In this document: positions 1 through 7,481 of the stretch, piece after piece
Layout: each line of letters starts with the position of its first letter
How positions within the stretch are numbered: position 1 is the stretch's first letter
Source: Streptococcus phocae
GTDB lineage: Bacteria; Bacillota; Bacilli; Lactobacillales; Streptococcaceae
Direction: 5' to 3'
NCBI RefSeq assembly: GCF_001302265.1
Contig: NZ_LHQM01000001.1
Span: 1-46,856, forward strand
DNA: 46,856 nucleotides
The notes under the pieces: generated by a model
The model's database searches: none
Told to the model about the DNA's origin: nothing
Seen by the model: only the letters and a program-made list of their open reading frames with translations
Made by a program: the position numbers and the translations under genes

Positions 1-17
1 GATTCCGTCTCGCGCCA
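1..17 (+). tRNA. 3' end of a tRNA, probably tRNA-Phe (truncated by window edge)
   Basis: The first 17 bases read as the end of a T-loop, the 3' strand of a T-stem (CCGTC), a seven-base acceptor strand (TCGCGCC) and a discriminator A. The form resembles the Firmicutes tRNA-Phe 3' end, and streptococcal clusters often run Phe-Gly-Ile-Ser. The anticodon lies outside the window, so identity is inferred from position and T-arm form only. Confidence 0.55.
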
Positions 18-26
18 TTTTATATC

Positions 27-97
27 GCGGGTGTAGTTTAGTGGTAAAACTACAGCCTTCCAAGCTGTTGTCGCGAGTTCGATTCTCGTCACCCGCT
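27..97 (+). tRNA. tRNA-Gly (anticodon TCC)
   Basis: A 71-base cloverleaf. Acceptor arms GCGGGTG and CACCCGC pair fully with discriminator T. The anticodon loop CTTCCAA carries TCC at 59-61, between stems ACAGC and GCTGT. The T-loop is TTCGATT. No CCA is encoded, so the 3' CCA must be added after transcription. It is part of the tRNA cluster entering from the left. Confidence 0.96.
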
Positions 98-124
98 TTA
101 TAATTTCCAAGGATAACTTGGAAT

Positions 125-198
<74 letters not shown>

Positions 199-203
199 TA
201 TAT

Positions 204-291
204 GGAGAATTACTCAAGAGGCTGAAGAGGACGGTTTGCTAAATCGTTAGGTCGGGTAACTGGCGCAAGGGTTCGAATCCCTTATTCTCCG
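204..291 (+). tRNA. tRNA-Ser (anticodon GCT)
   Basis: An 88-base class II tRNA with a long variable arm (around GTCGGGTAACTGGC). Acceptor arms GGAGAAT and ATTCTCC pair fully, discriminator G291, as expected for serine. The anticodon loop TTGCTAA gives GCT. It is the last tRNA of the cluster and is followed by a terminator. Confidence 0.95.
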
Positions 292-303
292 TCGTTAAAC
301 TAT

Positions 304-332
304 GATTATCGATAAGATAATCGTTTTTTTTA
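304..332 (+). terminator. Rho-independent terminator of the tRNA cluster
   Basis: Perfect 7-bp stem GATTATC / GATAATC with a 5-base loop, followed by G and a run of T. It sits 12 bases after tRNA-Ser and separates the rRNA/tRNA transcript from mreC. Confidence 0.9.
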
Positions 333-360
333 ATTTCATTTTGTATAGAGGTATCCTGAC

Positions 361-1191
361 TTGCATAGAGTAAAATTGTATCGCTTTTTTTTAATGCTAA
401 CCATCGCAAGCTTATTTTTTTCCCTCATTTTTATGGTCTATCGCACATCGGTTTCTCCGTATGTTGCCAGTATGCTTCGAAGTCCTATGACTCAGTTTGA
501 TTCTTTTGTGTCACGACCTCTTTTTGCTATTAAAGAAAGTATTTCTGAGGGTCATGCATTAATATCGACATTTTCTGATAATAAAACATTACAAAAAGAA
601 CTTAAAATTTATAAAGCAAAGGCCTTTAGAGAGAAGAATTTGCAAGCTGAAAATGATGAGTTGAGGCAATTATTGCATCTATCATCCACTAAATGGGATA
701 CTGATAAGCCTATTTTTGGAAAAATTATTTCTAGAAACCCTTATAGTTGGAGTCAAACTGTTATTATTGACACCAATGCAACTTCTTTGAAAAAGAAATC
801 TTTGGTAACTTCTGAAGCTGGTTTATTGGGTCAGGTGACCAGTACTAGTAAATCATCTGCTCATGTTGAGTTATTAACGAGTGGCAAAGAGATTGATTTG
901 CCAGTCAAAATGTTATCTGATAAGACTATTATTTATGGTAATTTAAAACAGTTTCAGGTGGACTCTCAAACGATGGTAATTAGTGAATTTAATTCCAATA
1001 ATCCTGTTTCCTTAGGTACTAAGGTTTACACCAGTGGTTTAGATGGTGAGACATTGGCGGATATTCCAATTGGTAAGGTAGTGGGATTTGTTGATTCACC
1101 TGATCGTTTAAAACGACAAATATTGATTTCTTTATTTGCAGATTTCGATCACATTAATTATGTTCTTGTAGCTAGAAAAGGAGAATCATGA
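361..1191 (+). CDS. mreC: Rod shape-determining protein MreC
   Basis: 276 residues, the usual MreC length. An N-terminal membrane anchor (about residues 10-28) is followed by a coiled coil (about 70-105, rich in K/E/L, with the ENDELRQLL segment) and the beta-rich extracellular MreC domain. MreC organises the peptidoglycan elongation machinery at the membrane; in ovoid streptococci it works with MreD in peripheral wall synthesis. The start is a TTG preceded by GAGGT about nine bases upstream. An ATG at 394 would remove 11 residues ahead of the hydrophobic anchor, so the exact start is uncertain. The stop overlaps the mreD start (ATGA), which suggests translational coupling. No MreB gene is nearby, as is normal for streptococci. 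Confidence 0.93.
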   Translation: MHRVKLYRFFLMLTIASLFFSLIFMVYRTSVSPYVASMLRSPMTQFDSFVSRPLFAIKESISEGHALISTFSDNKTLQKELKIYKAKAFREKNLQAENDELRQLLHLSSTKWDTDKPIFGKIISRNPYSWSQTVIIDTNATSLKKKSLVTSEAGLLGQVTSTSKSSAHVELLTSGKEIDLPVKMLSDKTIIYGNLKQFQVDSQTMVISEFNSNNPVSLGTKVYTSGLDGETLADIPIGKVVGFVDSPDRLKRQILISLFADFDHINYVLVARKGES

Positions 1192-1691
1192 TTAAGCAAA
1201 GAATTTATAGTTTTCCTTTTTTATTTCTGTTTTTTTTGATGGATACTCATATTTCAAATGCAGTCAATGCAATTTTTAGTTCGGAGTATAAGATTTCCTG
1301 TCACTTTTTTGTCTTTTTCTTTTTAATATTTTTAGTTCATATGAGTGAAAAGCGCTCAATGCTCTTTTTTGCTACTCTGATAGCATTTATTTTTGATTAT
1401 TATTATTTTAATCAGTTAGGAATTTTTATCTTTTCTTTGCCTTTGGTGACTTTTTTTATCATTTGTTTGATTCAACTATTTCCTAAGGTTATTGGAGGTT
1501 TCCAACTGTTTCTATTATTTTTCATCTTTATTTTCTTACTAGATGTGATGAGTTTTATCGCTGCACGCTATTTTTCTTTGACCCATTTGACGCTGTCTTA
1601 TTTTCTGACTTTTCAGATGTTGCCAACTTTATTTTTCAATTTCATTACCTTTTTAGCCTTGAAAAACCTGATAAGAAAGCAAAAAGCTTAA
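1188..1691 (+). CDS. mreD: Rod shape-determining protein MreD
   Basis: 167 residues, almost wholly hydrophobic and rich in Phe/Leu/Ile, with about five membrane segments, which fits MreD. It is the integral membrane partner of MreC in the elongation (peripheral) cell-wall machinery. It overlaps mreC by four bases (ATGA) with the RBS AAAGGAG inside mreC, so the two are almost certainly cotranscribed. The ID rests mainly on hydrophobic profile and position, since MreD sequences are poorly conserved. Confidence 0.88.
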   Translation: MIKQRIYSFPFLFLFFLMDTHISNAVNAIFSSEYKISCHFFVFFFLIFLVHMSEKRSMLFFATLIAFIFDYYYFNQLGIFIFSLPLVTFFIICLIQLFPKVIGGFQLFLLFFIFIFLLDVMSFIAARYFSLTHLTLSYFLTFQMLPTLFFNFITFLALKNLIRKQKA

Positions 1692-1705
1692 TTATTACAT
1701 ACAAC

Positions 1706-1749
1706 TGTAACAATTGCGTAACATTAAAACCCTATTTTTTTGGTAGAAT
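1706..1749 (+). promoter_or_regulatory. WalR/VicR-type site and promoter of pcsB
   Basis: TGTAAC at 1706-1711 and CGTAAC at 1717-1722 are separated by five bases, matching the WalR/VicR direct repeat TGTWAH-N5-TGTWAH with one mismatch. A -10 box TAGAAT follows at 1744-1749, with no good -35, as expected for an activated promoter. PcsB is a classic essential target of this two-component system in streptococci, so family knowledge supports the reading. Confidence 0.75.
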
Positions 1750-1786
1750 ATAAGATGTCTTATCGAAAAGGAGTAGTTTTAACATT

Positions 1787-3004
1787 ATGAAAAAAAGAAT
1801 TCTATCTGCAGTTCTAGTAAGTGGAATAACACTTGGAACAGCAACTACAGTTGGAGCAGAAGATTTTCAAGCGAAGATTGTAGCAAAGGATTTAGTTATT
1901 TCAAATCTTAATGCGCAACAGCGTGCTGCTCAAAAAGAAGTACTAGCTTTGGAAAAAGCAGTTAGTTTATTACAGTCTGAGCAAGATAAATTAGCTACAG
2001 AAAATACACAACTTAATTTAAAATCAGTTCAATTTGAACAAGAGATTCAAGTATTGGCGAGTCAAATTATTGCGCGCAATGAAAAATTGGATAATCAAGC
2101 TCGTAGTGCTCAAAAAAATCGTACAACACAAAGCTATATTAACGCACTTTTGAACTCTAAATCAATTTCTGATGCTATCACTCGTCTTGTTGCTATTAAT
2201 AGAGCTATTTCGGCAAATGCTAAAATGTTAGAACAGCAAAAATCTGACAAATTAGCAATTGTCGAAAAACAAAAAGCTAATCAGTTGGCAATCAATACGA
2301 TAGCAACTAATATGGAAGCTATTGAAGCTAATCAAAATGCTTTGAAAACACAGCAAGCTGATTTAAAGGTGGCTACTGTTAATTTAAAATTGGAGCTAAC
2401 AACGGCGGAAAATGAGAAAGCAACCTTACTTTCTCAAAAAGCAGAAGCTGAAAAAGCGGCCGCACAAGCAAAAGCAGAAGCTGAAAGAGCAGCTGCTGAA
2501 AAAGCCGCACAAGCAAGTGCACAAGCACAATCGGTACAGAGGGCGCAGGCAGCAGTGGTAACGATTGCTCCTAGTACGCCTGCAGCTACACCTGCTCCTA
2601 GTACGCCTGCAGCTACACCTGCTCCATCAGCAATGGTTGCTACACCTGTTGTTTCAAGACCACAAGTTTCTTATAGCTCAGGAAACACTTATCCTATCGG
2701 GCAGTGTACTTGGGGAGCTAAGTCATTGGCACCTTGGGTTGGTAATAACTGGGGAAATGCTAACCAGTGGGGAGATAGCGCACGTGCCGCAGGGCATTCT
2801 ACAGGCTCAACTCCAGTAGTTGGTTCGGTTATTGTTTGGCCATATGACGGTAATGGTTATGGGCATGTTGCTTATGTTACCTCAGTATCTGGTTCGACAA
2901 TTACTGTTATGGAATCTAACTACTCAGGAAATCAATCTATCGGAGATTACCGTGGTAGCTTTGATGTCAATGCATCTGGCTCACACTACTTTATTTACCG
3001 TTAA
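1787..3004 (+). CDS. pcsB: PcsB/SibA-type secreted peptidoglycan hydrolase (CHAP domain)
   Basis: 405 residues. A signal peptide ends near GATTVGA (about residue 24). A long coiled coil follows (about 30-230), then an Ala-rich helix, a Pro/Ala/Thr linker of three 9-residue repeats (about 261-287) and a C-terminal CHAP domain. The catalytic pair is C307 (GQCTWG) and H360 (GHVAY), with E near VMESNY as the likely third residue. PcsB cleaves septal peptidoglycan for daughter-cell separation and in streptococci is activated by FtsEX through its coiled coil; in S. pyogenes the orthologue is also called SibA or CdhA. A RBS AAAGGAG lies upstream, the promoter carries a WalR-type site, and a terminator follows directly. 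Confidence 0.94.
   Translation: MKKRILSAVLVSGITLGTATTVGAEDFQAKIVAKDLVISNLNAQQRAAQKEVLALEKAVSLLQSEQDKLATENTQLNLKSVQFEQEIQVLASQIIARNEKLDNQARSAQKNRTTQSYINALLNSKSISDAITRLVAINRAISANAKMLEQQKSDKLAIVEKQKANQLAINTIATNMEAIEANQNALKTQQADLKVATVNLKLELTTAENEKATLLSQKAEAEKAAAQAKAEAERAAAEKAAQASAQAQSVQRAQAAVVTIAPSTPAATPAPSTPAATPAPSAMVATPVVSRPQVSYSSGNTYPIGQCTWGAKSLAPWVGNNWGNANQWGDSARAAGHSTGSTPVVGSVIVWPYDGNGYGHVAYVTSVSGSTITVMESNYSGNQSIGDYRGSFDVNASGSHYFIYR
2567..2647 (+). repeat. 27-bp tandem repeat in the pcsB linker (two exact copies plus one degenerate)
   Basis: 2567-2593 and 2594-2620 are identical 27-bp units; 2621-2647 is a diverged third unit. They encode APSTPAATP, APSTPAATP and APSAMVATP, the flexible linker before the CHAP domain. 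Perfect identity of the first two copies suggests recent duplication or slippage, so copy number may vary among strains. Confidence 0.93.
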
Positions 3005-3027
3005 CAGAAAATATATCATAATTGATA

Positions 3028-3057
3028 AAGAGGGAACACTAGTGTCCTCTTTTTTTA
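3028..3057 (+). terminator. Terminator after pcsB
   Basis: AGAGG pairs with CCTCT around the self-complementary ACACTAGTGT (two-base bulge), followed by seven T. It closes the pcsB transcript 24 bases after the stop. Confidence 0.88.
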
Positions 3058-3181
3058 TATGATAAGAAAAGAAAGATTATCTGATTATTTTTTGTACCTG
3101 TCTTTGCTAGACTATCATAAGCAGCTGTGAAGAGAATGACTTACGATATTTTTAATGTTTTCTTTAATTTCATTTGATAAA

Positions 3182-3210
3182 TTGGTTAAAAAGCGTTAAA
3201 ATGGTATAGG
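3182..3210 (+). promoter_or_regulatory. Probable prs promoter
   Basis: -35 TTGGTT (3182-3187) and -10 TATAGG (3205-3210) are 17 bases apart, ending 22 bases before the prs start. I see no other structure in the 120 bases upstream. Confidence 0.5.
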
Positions 3211-3231
3211 ATTAAAACTTTGGAGGAAAAA

Positions 3232-4194
3232 ATGTCTTATTCTGATTTAAAATTGTTTGCGCTTTCGTCAAACAAAGAATTAGCGGAAAAAGTTGCTTCT
3301 GCTATGGGGCTTCAATTAGGTAAGTCTACGGTACGTCAATTCTCAGATGGTGAAATTCAGGTAAACATCGAAGAATCTATCCGTGGGCACCATGTGTTTA
3401 TTTTACAATCAACGAGCTCACCAGTTAATGACAATTTGATGGAAATTTTAATCATGGTTGATGCTTTAAAACGTGCTAGCGCTGAAAAAATTTCTGTTGT
3501 GATGCCTTATTATGGTTATGCTCGTCAAGACCGTAAAGCGCGTTCGCGTGAGCCAATTACATCTAAATTAGTTGCTAATATGCTAGAAGTTGCTGGAGTT
3601 GACCGTTTATTAACAGTAGATTTACACGCTGCACAAATTCAAGGCTTCTTCGATATTCCTGTTGACCATTTGATGGGAGCACCTCTTATTGCCGATTATT
3701 TTGATCGTCATGGTCTCGTGGGTGAAGATGTTGTTGTTGTTAGTCCAGACCATGGTGGTGTGACGCGTGCTCGTAAACTAGCACAATTCCTCCACACACC
3801 AATTGCTATTATTGATAAGCGTCGTAGTGTTGATAAAATGAACACTAGTGAAGTGATGAATATTATTGGTAATGTTAAAGGTAAAAAATGCATTTTGATT
3901 GACGATATGATTGATACAGCTGGTACCATTTGTCATGCGGCGGATGCTTTAGCCGAAGCTGGTGCAACAGCAGTTTACGCTTCATGTACCCACCCTGTAT
4001 TGTCTGGTCCAGCATTGATGAATATTGAAAAATCAGCGATTGAAAAATTGATTGTTTTAGATACCATTTATCTGCCAGAAGAACGCCTCATTCCTAAGAT
4101 TGAACAAATTTCAATTGCCCACTTAATTGCTGAGGCGATTATCCGCATTCACGAAAGACGTCCACTTTCTCCACTTTTTGAAATGGGTAAATAA
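3232..4194 (+). CDS. prs: Ribose-phosphate pyrophosphokinase (PRPP synthetase)
   Basis: 320 residues, the family length. It makes PRPP from ribose-5-phosphate and ATP in the cytosol; PRPP feeds purines, pyrimidines, His, Trp and NAD. Motifs visible: the Mg/ATP segment [10 protein letters not shown], the catalytic loop region [14 protein letters not shown] and the PRPP-binding motif [14 protein letters not shown] chose the ATG at 3232 because TTGGAGGAAAAA just upstream contains the RBS; an upstream in-frame TTG overlaps that RBS. It has its own promoter and terminator and sits 2.5 kb ahead of the purine genes that use its product. Confidence 0.97.
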   Translation: MSYSDLKLFALSSNKELAEKVASAMGLQLGKSTVRQFSDGEIQVNIEESIRGHHVFILQSTSSPVNDNLMEILIMVDALKRASAEKISVVMPYYGYARQDRKARSREPITSKLVANMLEVAGVDRLLTVDLHAAQIQGFFDIPVDHLMGAPLIADYFDRHGLVGEDVVVVSPDHGGVTRARKLAQFLHTPIAIIDKRRSVDKMNTSEVMNIIGNVKGKKCILIDDMIDTAGTICHAADALAEAGATAVYASCTHPVLSGPALMNIEKSAIEKLIVLDTIYLPEERLIPKIEQISIAHLIAEAIIRIHERRPLSPLFEMGK

Positions 4195-4199
4195 TGATC

Positions 4200-4240
4200 A
4201 AACAGTTTGGGAATCAGTTATTCTCAGACTGTTTTATTTT
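4200..4240 (+). terminator. Terminator after prs
   Basis: AAACAGT (4200-4206) pairs with ACTGTTT (4228-4234), and inside it TGGGAAT pairs with ATTCTCA (one G-U) around a 5-base loop. A T-rich tail follows. Confidence 0.9.
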
Positions 4241-4267
4241 AGAGAATTTTTAAGGTGCCTTCGAGCC

Positions 4268-4336
4268 TGTGGATAAATTGTGGATAACTAAAAATCATGA
4301 AAAGAGCAGCACTTTGTGTATAATAAGAGTGGATAA
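4268..4336 (+). promoter_or_regulatory. Cluster of four DnaA-box-like sites at the recO promoter
   Basis: TGTGGATAA (complement of the consensus box TTATCCACA) occurs exactly at 4268-4276 and 4279-4287, 11 bases apart. TGTGTATAA lies at 4315-4323 and AGTGGATAA at 4328-4336; each has one mismatch. All four point the same way. TATAAT at 4319-4324, the best -10 candidate for recO, overlaps the third box, so bound DnaA would be expected to affect this promoter. Confidence 0.65.
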
Positions 4337-4409
4337 GCCCATTTTATGATAAATTGGGAAGCTGTGCTAATGAGTAGAATTGAGAACAAACTAAATTTTG
4401 TGGGGAATT

Positions 4410-5180
4410 ATGCAAACGATAGAATCACTTGGAGTTATTCTTTATAATAAAAATTACCGAGAAGATGATAAATTAGTCAAAATATTTACAGAAATTTCGG
4501 GTAAGCGGATGTTTTTCATCAAGCATGTGAGTCATTCAAAGCTATCCTCTGTGATTCAACCATTGACCATTGCGGAGTTTATTTTGAAAATCAATGATTC
4601 AGGCTTGTCTTATATTGAAGACTATAATCATGTCGTAACGTATCGGCGAATTAATGAAGATTTGTTTCGACTATCTTATGCGTCATATATTTTGTCTTTA
4701 GCAGATGTTGCCATTTCAGATGGAGAGCCTGATCCACAACTGTTTTCGTTTTTAAAGAAGACACTTGATTTAATGGAAGAAGGTCTAGATTATGAAATTT
4801 TGACTAATATTTTTGAGATACAACTGTTGGGTCGTTTTGGCATCCAGTTGAATTTTCAACAATGTGTTTTCTGCCATCGGCAAGGACTACCATTTGATTT
4901 TTCGCATCAGTATTCGGGTGTCTTGTGTCCACAACATGTCCACGAGGATGACCGGCGTTATCGATTGGATCCTAATGTGATTTATTTATTGGGGCGATTT
5001 CAGACAATTCGTTTTGAGGAGTTGCGAACAATCCAGTTAAGCAAAGAGATGAAACAGAAGCTACGTTTTTTTATCGATGAGTTGTACGATAATTATGTAG
5101 GCATTCGATTGAAAAGCAAGCAGTTTATTGATGATTTGGATAAATGGGGTGACGTCATGAAAGAAAATGATAAGCCTTAA
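4410..5180 (+). CDS. recO: DNA repair protein RecO
   Basis: 256 residues. RecO loads RecA onto SSB-coated single strands with RecF/RecR in gap repair and anneals strands. It shows the N-terminal OB-fold region ([19 protein letters not shown]), a helical middle with [19 protein letters not shown], and a zinc-binding set C152, C155, C173 and H176. The start is the ATG at 4410 behind GGGGA; an in-frame TTG at 4398 lies in or before the RBS. It lies between prs and plsX, with a DnaA-box cluster upstream. The sequence is clearly diverged from the S. pyogenes form as I remember it. Confidence 0.95.
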   Translation: MQTIESLGVILYNKNYREDDKLVKIFTEISGKRMFFIKHVSHSKLSSVIQPLTIAEFILKINDSGLSYIEDYNHVVTYRRINEDLFRLSYASYILSLADVAISDGEPDPQLFSFLKKTLDLMEEGLDYEILTNIFEIQLLGRFGIQLNFQQCVFCHRQGLPFDFSHQYSGVLCPQHVHEDDRRYRLDPNVIYLLGRFQTIRFEELRTIQLSKEMKQKLRFFIDELYDNYVGIRLKSKQFIDDLDKWGDVMKENDKP

Positions 5181-5225
5181 TACTAAGGATAATGTTACTG
5201 TTTTATGGGAAATATAAGTGTAATA

Positions 5226-5234
5226 TGCTATAAT
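5226..5234 (+). promoter_or_regulatory. Extended -10 promoter of plsX
   Basis: TGCTATAAT is an extended -10 (TGn plus a perfect TATAAT). No good -35 is seen 17 bases upstream. The plsX start lies 43 bases downstream, with RBS AAAGGAG. Confidence 0.6.
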
Positions 5235-5277
5235 AAATACACTATTTTCATCATAAAAATAGGTTAAAGGAGCAAAA

Positions 5278-6285
5278 ATGAAGAAAATTGCTATAGACGC
5301 TATGGGGGGGGATAATGCCCCTAAAGCTATTGTTGAGGGTGTTAATAAAGCTATTCAAAGCTTTTCGGATATCGAAATTCAGCTTTATGGCGATGAAGAA
5401 AAAATTAAACCTTATTTAATTGAGTCTAATCGTGTTTCTATTATTCATACTGATGAAAAGATTCATTCTGATGATGAGCCTGCTAAAGCTATCCGTCGTA
5501 AAAAAAATTCTTCGATGGTTTTAGCCGCAAAGGCTGTTAAAGATGGTGAGGCAGATGCTATTCTCTCTGCTGGAAATACTGGTGCACTATTGGCGGCAGG
5601 GCTCTTTGTTGTTGGGCGTATAAAAGGAATTGACCGTCCAGGTTTGATGTCTACAATGCCAACCATGGACGGTAAAGGTTTTGATATGTTGGACTTAGGA
5701 GCTAATGCGGAAAATACGGCAGCTCATTTACATCAATACGCTGTTTTGGGTTCTTTTTATGCCAAACAAGTGCGTGGTGTTGCTAAGCCCCGTATTGGTT
5801 TGCTCAATAATGGCACTGAAATGACCAAGGGAGATGCTCTAAGAAAAGAAACTTATGAGCTCTTAGCTGCTGATACTAGCTTGCATTTTGTTGGTAATGT
5901 GGAGGCACGTGATTTGATGTCAGGAGTTGCGGATGTCGTTGTTGCAGATGGTTTCACAGGAAACGCTGTGCTGAAATCTATCGAAGGAACAGCAATAGCT
6001 ATAACAGGGCAATTAAAAGAGGCGATTAAGTCTGGTGGTTGGAAAGCTAAAATGGGTGCTTTTTTCTTGAAGGACAGCCTTTATGATTTGAAAAATACTT
6101 TGGATTACTCGAATGCCGGTGGTGCTGTTTTATTTGGTTTGAAAGCTCCGCTGGTAAAATCACACGGTTCGAGTGATGCCAAGGCTATTTTCCACACCAT
6201 TAAACAGGTTCGTGTCATGTTGGAGACAGACCTTGTTGGACAATTAGCGACAGCCTTTTCTAAGGAGGCTGAAAAGAATGACTAA
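5278..6285 (+). CDS. plsX: Phosphate acyltransferase PlsX
   Basis: 335 residues. PlsX turns acyl-ACP into acyl-phosphate, the substrate of PlsY, at the first step of phospholipid synthesis; it is a peripheral membrane enzyme. The N-terminus [14 protein letters not shown] is a family hallmark, and [22 protein letters not shown] and [11 protein letters not shown] are conserved segments. It overlaps the ACP gene by eight bases, so enzyme and acyl carrier are co-expressed. A short run of seven G at 5306-5312 encodes the MGGD motif and might be slippage-prone. Confidence 0.97.
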   Translation: MKKIAIDAMGGDNAPKAIVEGVNKAIQSFSDIEIQLYGDEEKIKPYLIESNRVSIIHTDEKIHSDDEPAKAIRRKKNSSMVLAAKAVKDGEADAILSAGNTGALLAAGLFVVGRIKGIDRPGLMSTMPTMDGKGFDMLDLGANAENTAAHLHQYAVLGSFYAKQVRGVAKPRIGLLNNGTEMTKGDALRKETYELLAADTSLHFVGNVEARDLMSGVADVVVADGFTGNAVLKSIEGTAIAITGQLKEAIKSGGWKAKMGAFFLKDSLYDLKNTLDYSNAGGAVLFGLKAPLVKSHGSSDAKAIFHTIKQVRVMLETDLVGQLATAFSKEAEKND

Positions 6286-6520
6286 AGAAGCAATTTTAGA
6301 AAAGTTGATATTGTTGATGCGTCAACAAAAAGATAACTTAGATAGTCAGATTACCGAAAAAACTCATCTGAGAGATGATTTAGGAGTTGATTCCATTGAA
6401 CTGGTGGAATTTGTGATTAATGTTGAAGATGAATTTGGGATTGCTATTCCAGATGAAGATATCGATACAATGACCTCCATAGGAGAGTTGGTAGATTATT
6501 TGGTAGTCCGTTTACACTGA
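6278..6520 (+). CDS. acpP: Acyl carrier protein
   Basis: 80 acidic residues. The attachment site for 4'-phosphopantetheine is S39 in [11 protein letters not shown], a slight variant of the common DSLD/E motif. It carries acyl chains for fatty-acid or phospholipid synthesis. Start ATG at 6278 lies inside the end of plsX with RBS AAGGAGG. Streptococci usually have a second ACP in the fab cluster; this plsX-linked copy may serve phospholipid synthesis or uptake of host fatty acids, which is an inference from position. A terminator follows. Confidence 0.92.
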   Translation: MTKEAILEKLILLMRQQKDNLDSQITEKTHLRDDLGVDSIELVEFVINVEDEFGIAIPDEDIDTMTSIGELVDYLVVRLH

Positions 6521-6533
6521 GGTCAAAAAGTAT

Positions 6534-6557
6534 AAAAGAGCTGCAGCTCTTTTTTTT
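6534..6557 (+). terminator. Terminator after plsX-acpP
   Basis: AAAAGAGC and GCTCTTTT form a perfect 8-bp stem around TGCA, ending in a run of T. Confidence 0.93.
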
Positions 6558-6564
6558 GTGATTA

Positions 6565-6672
6565 AAAACGAACATTTAGTTATTTTGATTGGTAAAAGTA
6601 AATAAAAATATTGAATATTTACTCTCTATATGGTATCCTTTAATAAAAAAGCGCACGAAAGGCGAACAATTA
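6565..6672 (+). promoter_or_regulatory. PurBox-like sites and promoter of purC
   Basis: AAAACGAACATTT (6565-6577) matches the lactococcal/streptococcal PurBox AWWWCCGAACWWT closely. The promoter is -35 TTGAAT (6611-6616), 17-base spacer, -10 TATCCT (6634-6639) with an extended TGG. This puts the box about 75 bases before the predicted start of transcription, the spacing known for PurR activation in Lactococcus. A second, weaker match (AAAGGCGAACAAT, 6658-6670) overlaps the ribosome-binding region. Confidence 0.68.
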
Positions 6673-6673
6673 A

Positions 6674-7381
6674 ATGTCAAACCAACTTATTTATTCAGGT
6701 AAAGCAAAAGACATCTACGCTACAGAAGATGAGGATGTTATTTTATCGGTTTATAAAGACCAAGCTACGATGCTCAATGGTGCTCGTATGGAAACCATTG
6801 CTGGAAAAGGTGCTCTTAATAATCAGATATCATCTCTGATTTTTAAATGGTTGAATGCTGCGGGCGTAGCCACTCATTTTATTAAGCAAGTCTCTCAGAC
6901 AGAACAATTGAATAAGAAGGTTCGGGTCATTCCTTTGGAGGTTGTTTTACGCAATGTGGTTGCAGGTTCTTTTGCGAAACGCTTTGGACTAACAGAAGGC
7001 GATTTGCTAGAATCACCTATTATTGAGTTTTATTATAAGAGTGATGCTTTGGATGATCCTTTTATGAATGACGAGCACATCAAATGCTTAAAACTTATCA
7101 ATGATGACGAGATTGCTTACATTAAAAAGGAAACCCATCGTATTAATGAGCTACTTAGTGATTGGTTTAGTAAGGTTGGTCTGACATTGATTGATTTTAA
7201 ACTTGAGTTTGGCTTTGATAAGGATGGCAATATTGTCTTGGCAGATGAGTTTTCTCCTGACAATAGTCGCTTGTGGGATGCTGATGGCAATCATATGGAC
7301 AAGGACGTCTTTAGACGCCAGTTGGGCAGTTTGACAGATGCTTATCAGATTGTACTTGACCGATTAAAAGCTCTCGACTAA
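6674..7381 (+). CDS. purC: SAICAR synthetase (phosphoribosylaminoimidazole-succinocarboxamide synthase)
   Basis: 235 residues. It joins aspartate to CAIR with ATP. Motifs: [15 protein letters not shown] (ATP loop), the [16 protein letters not shown] segment, [11 protein letters not shown] and [13 protein letters not shown]. It is the first gene of the purine run, directly behind the PurBox-like promoter, although its enzyme acts late in the pathway. The ATG at 6674 follows AAAGG. Confidence 0.97.
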   Translation: MSNQLIYSGKAKDIYATEDEDVILSVYKDQATMLNGARMETIAGKGALNNQISSLIFKWLNAAGVATHFIKQVSQTEQLNKKVRVIPLEVVLRNVVAGSFAKRFGLTEGDLLESPIIEFYYKSDALDDPFMNDEHIKCLKLINDDEIAYIKKETHRINELLSDWFSKVGLTLIDFKLEFGFDKDGNIVLADEFSPDNSRLWDADGNHMDKDVFRRQLGSLTDAYQIVLDRLKALD

Positions 7382-7481
7382 TTGATATTCTCTTGCTGTT
7401 ACGTTCTCGTAAGATTAGGACATTAGGCAGTGTTACGATTCAATACTTAGACCAAACCCGTTAAATAAAAAGGAACCAGAC

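Noticed and set aside
2565..2819. Open frame overlapping pcsB
   Set aside because: It is a shifted reading of the repeated linker and CHAP region; low-complexity Leu/His-rich product, no RBS.
3220..3231. Upstream TTG start for prs
   Set aside because: The TTG is part of the ribosome-binding sequence; the family protein begins at the ATG at 3232.
5306..5312. Run of seven G in plsX as a frameshift error or phase-variable tract
   Set aside because: The frame is intact and encodes the conserved MGGD motif; the tract is short and the gene essential.
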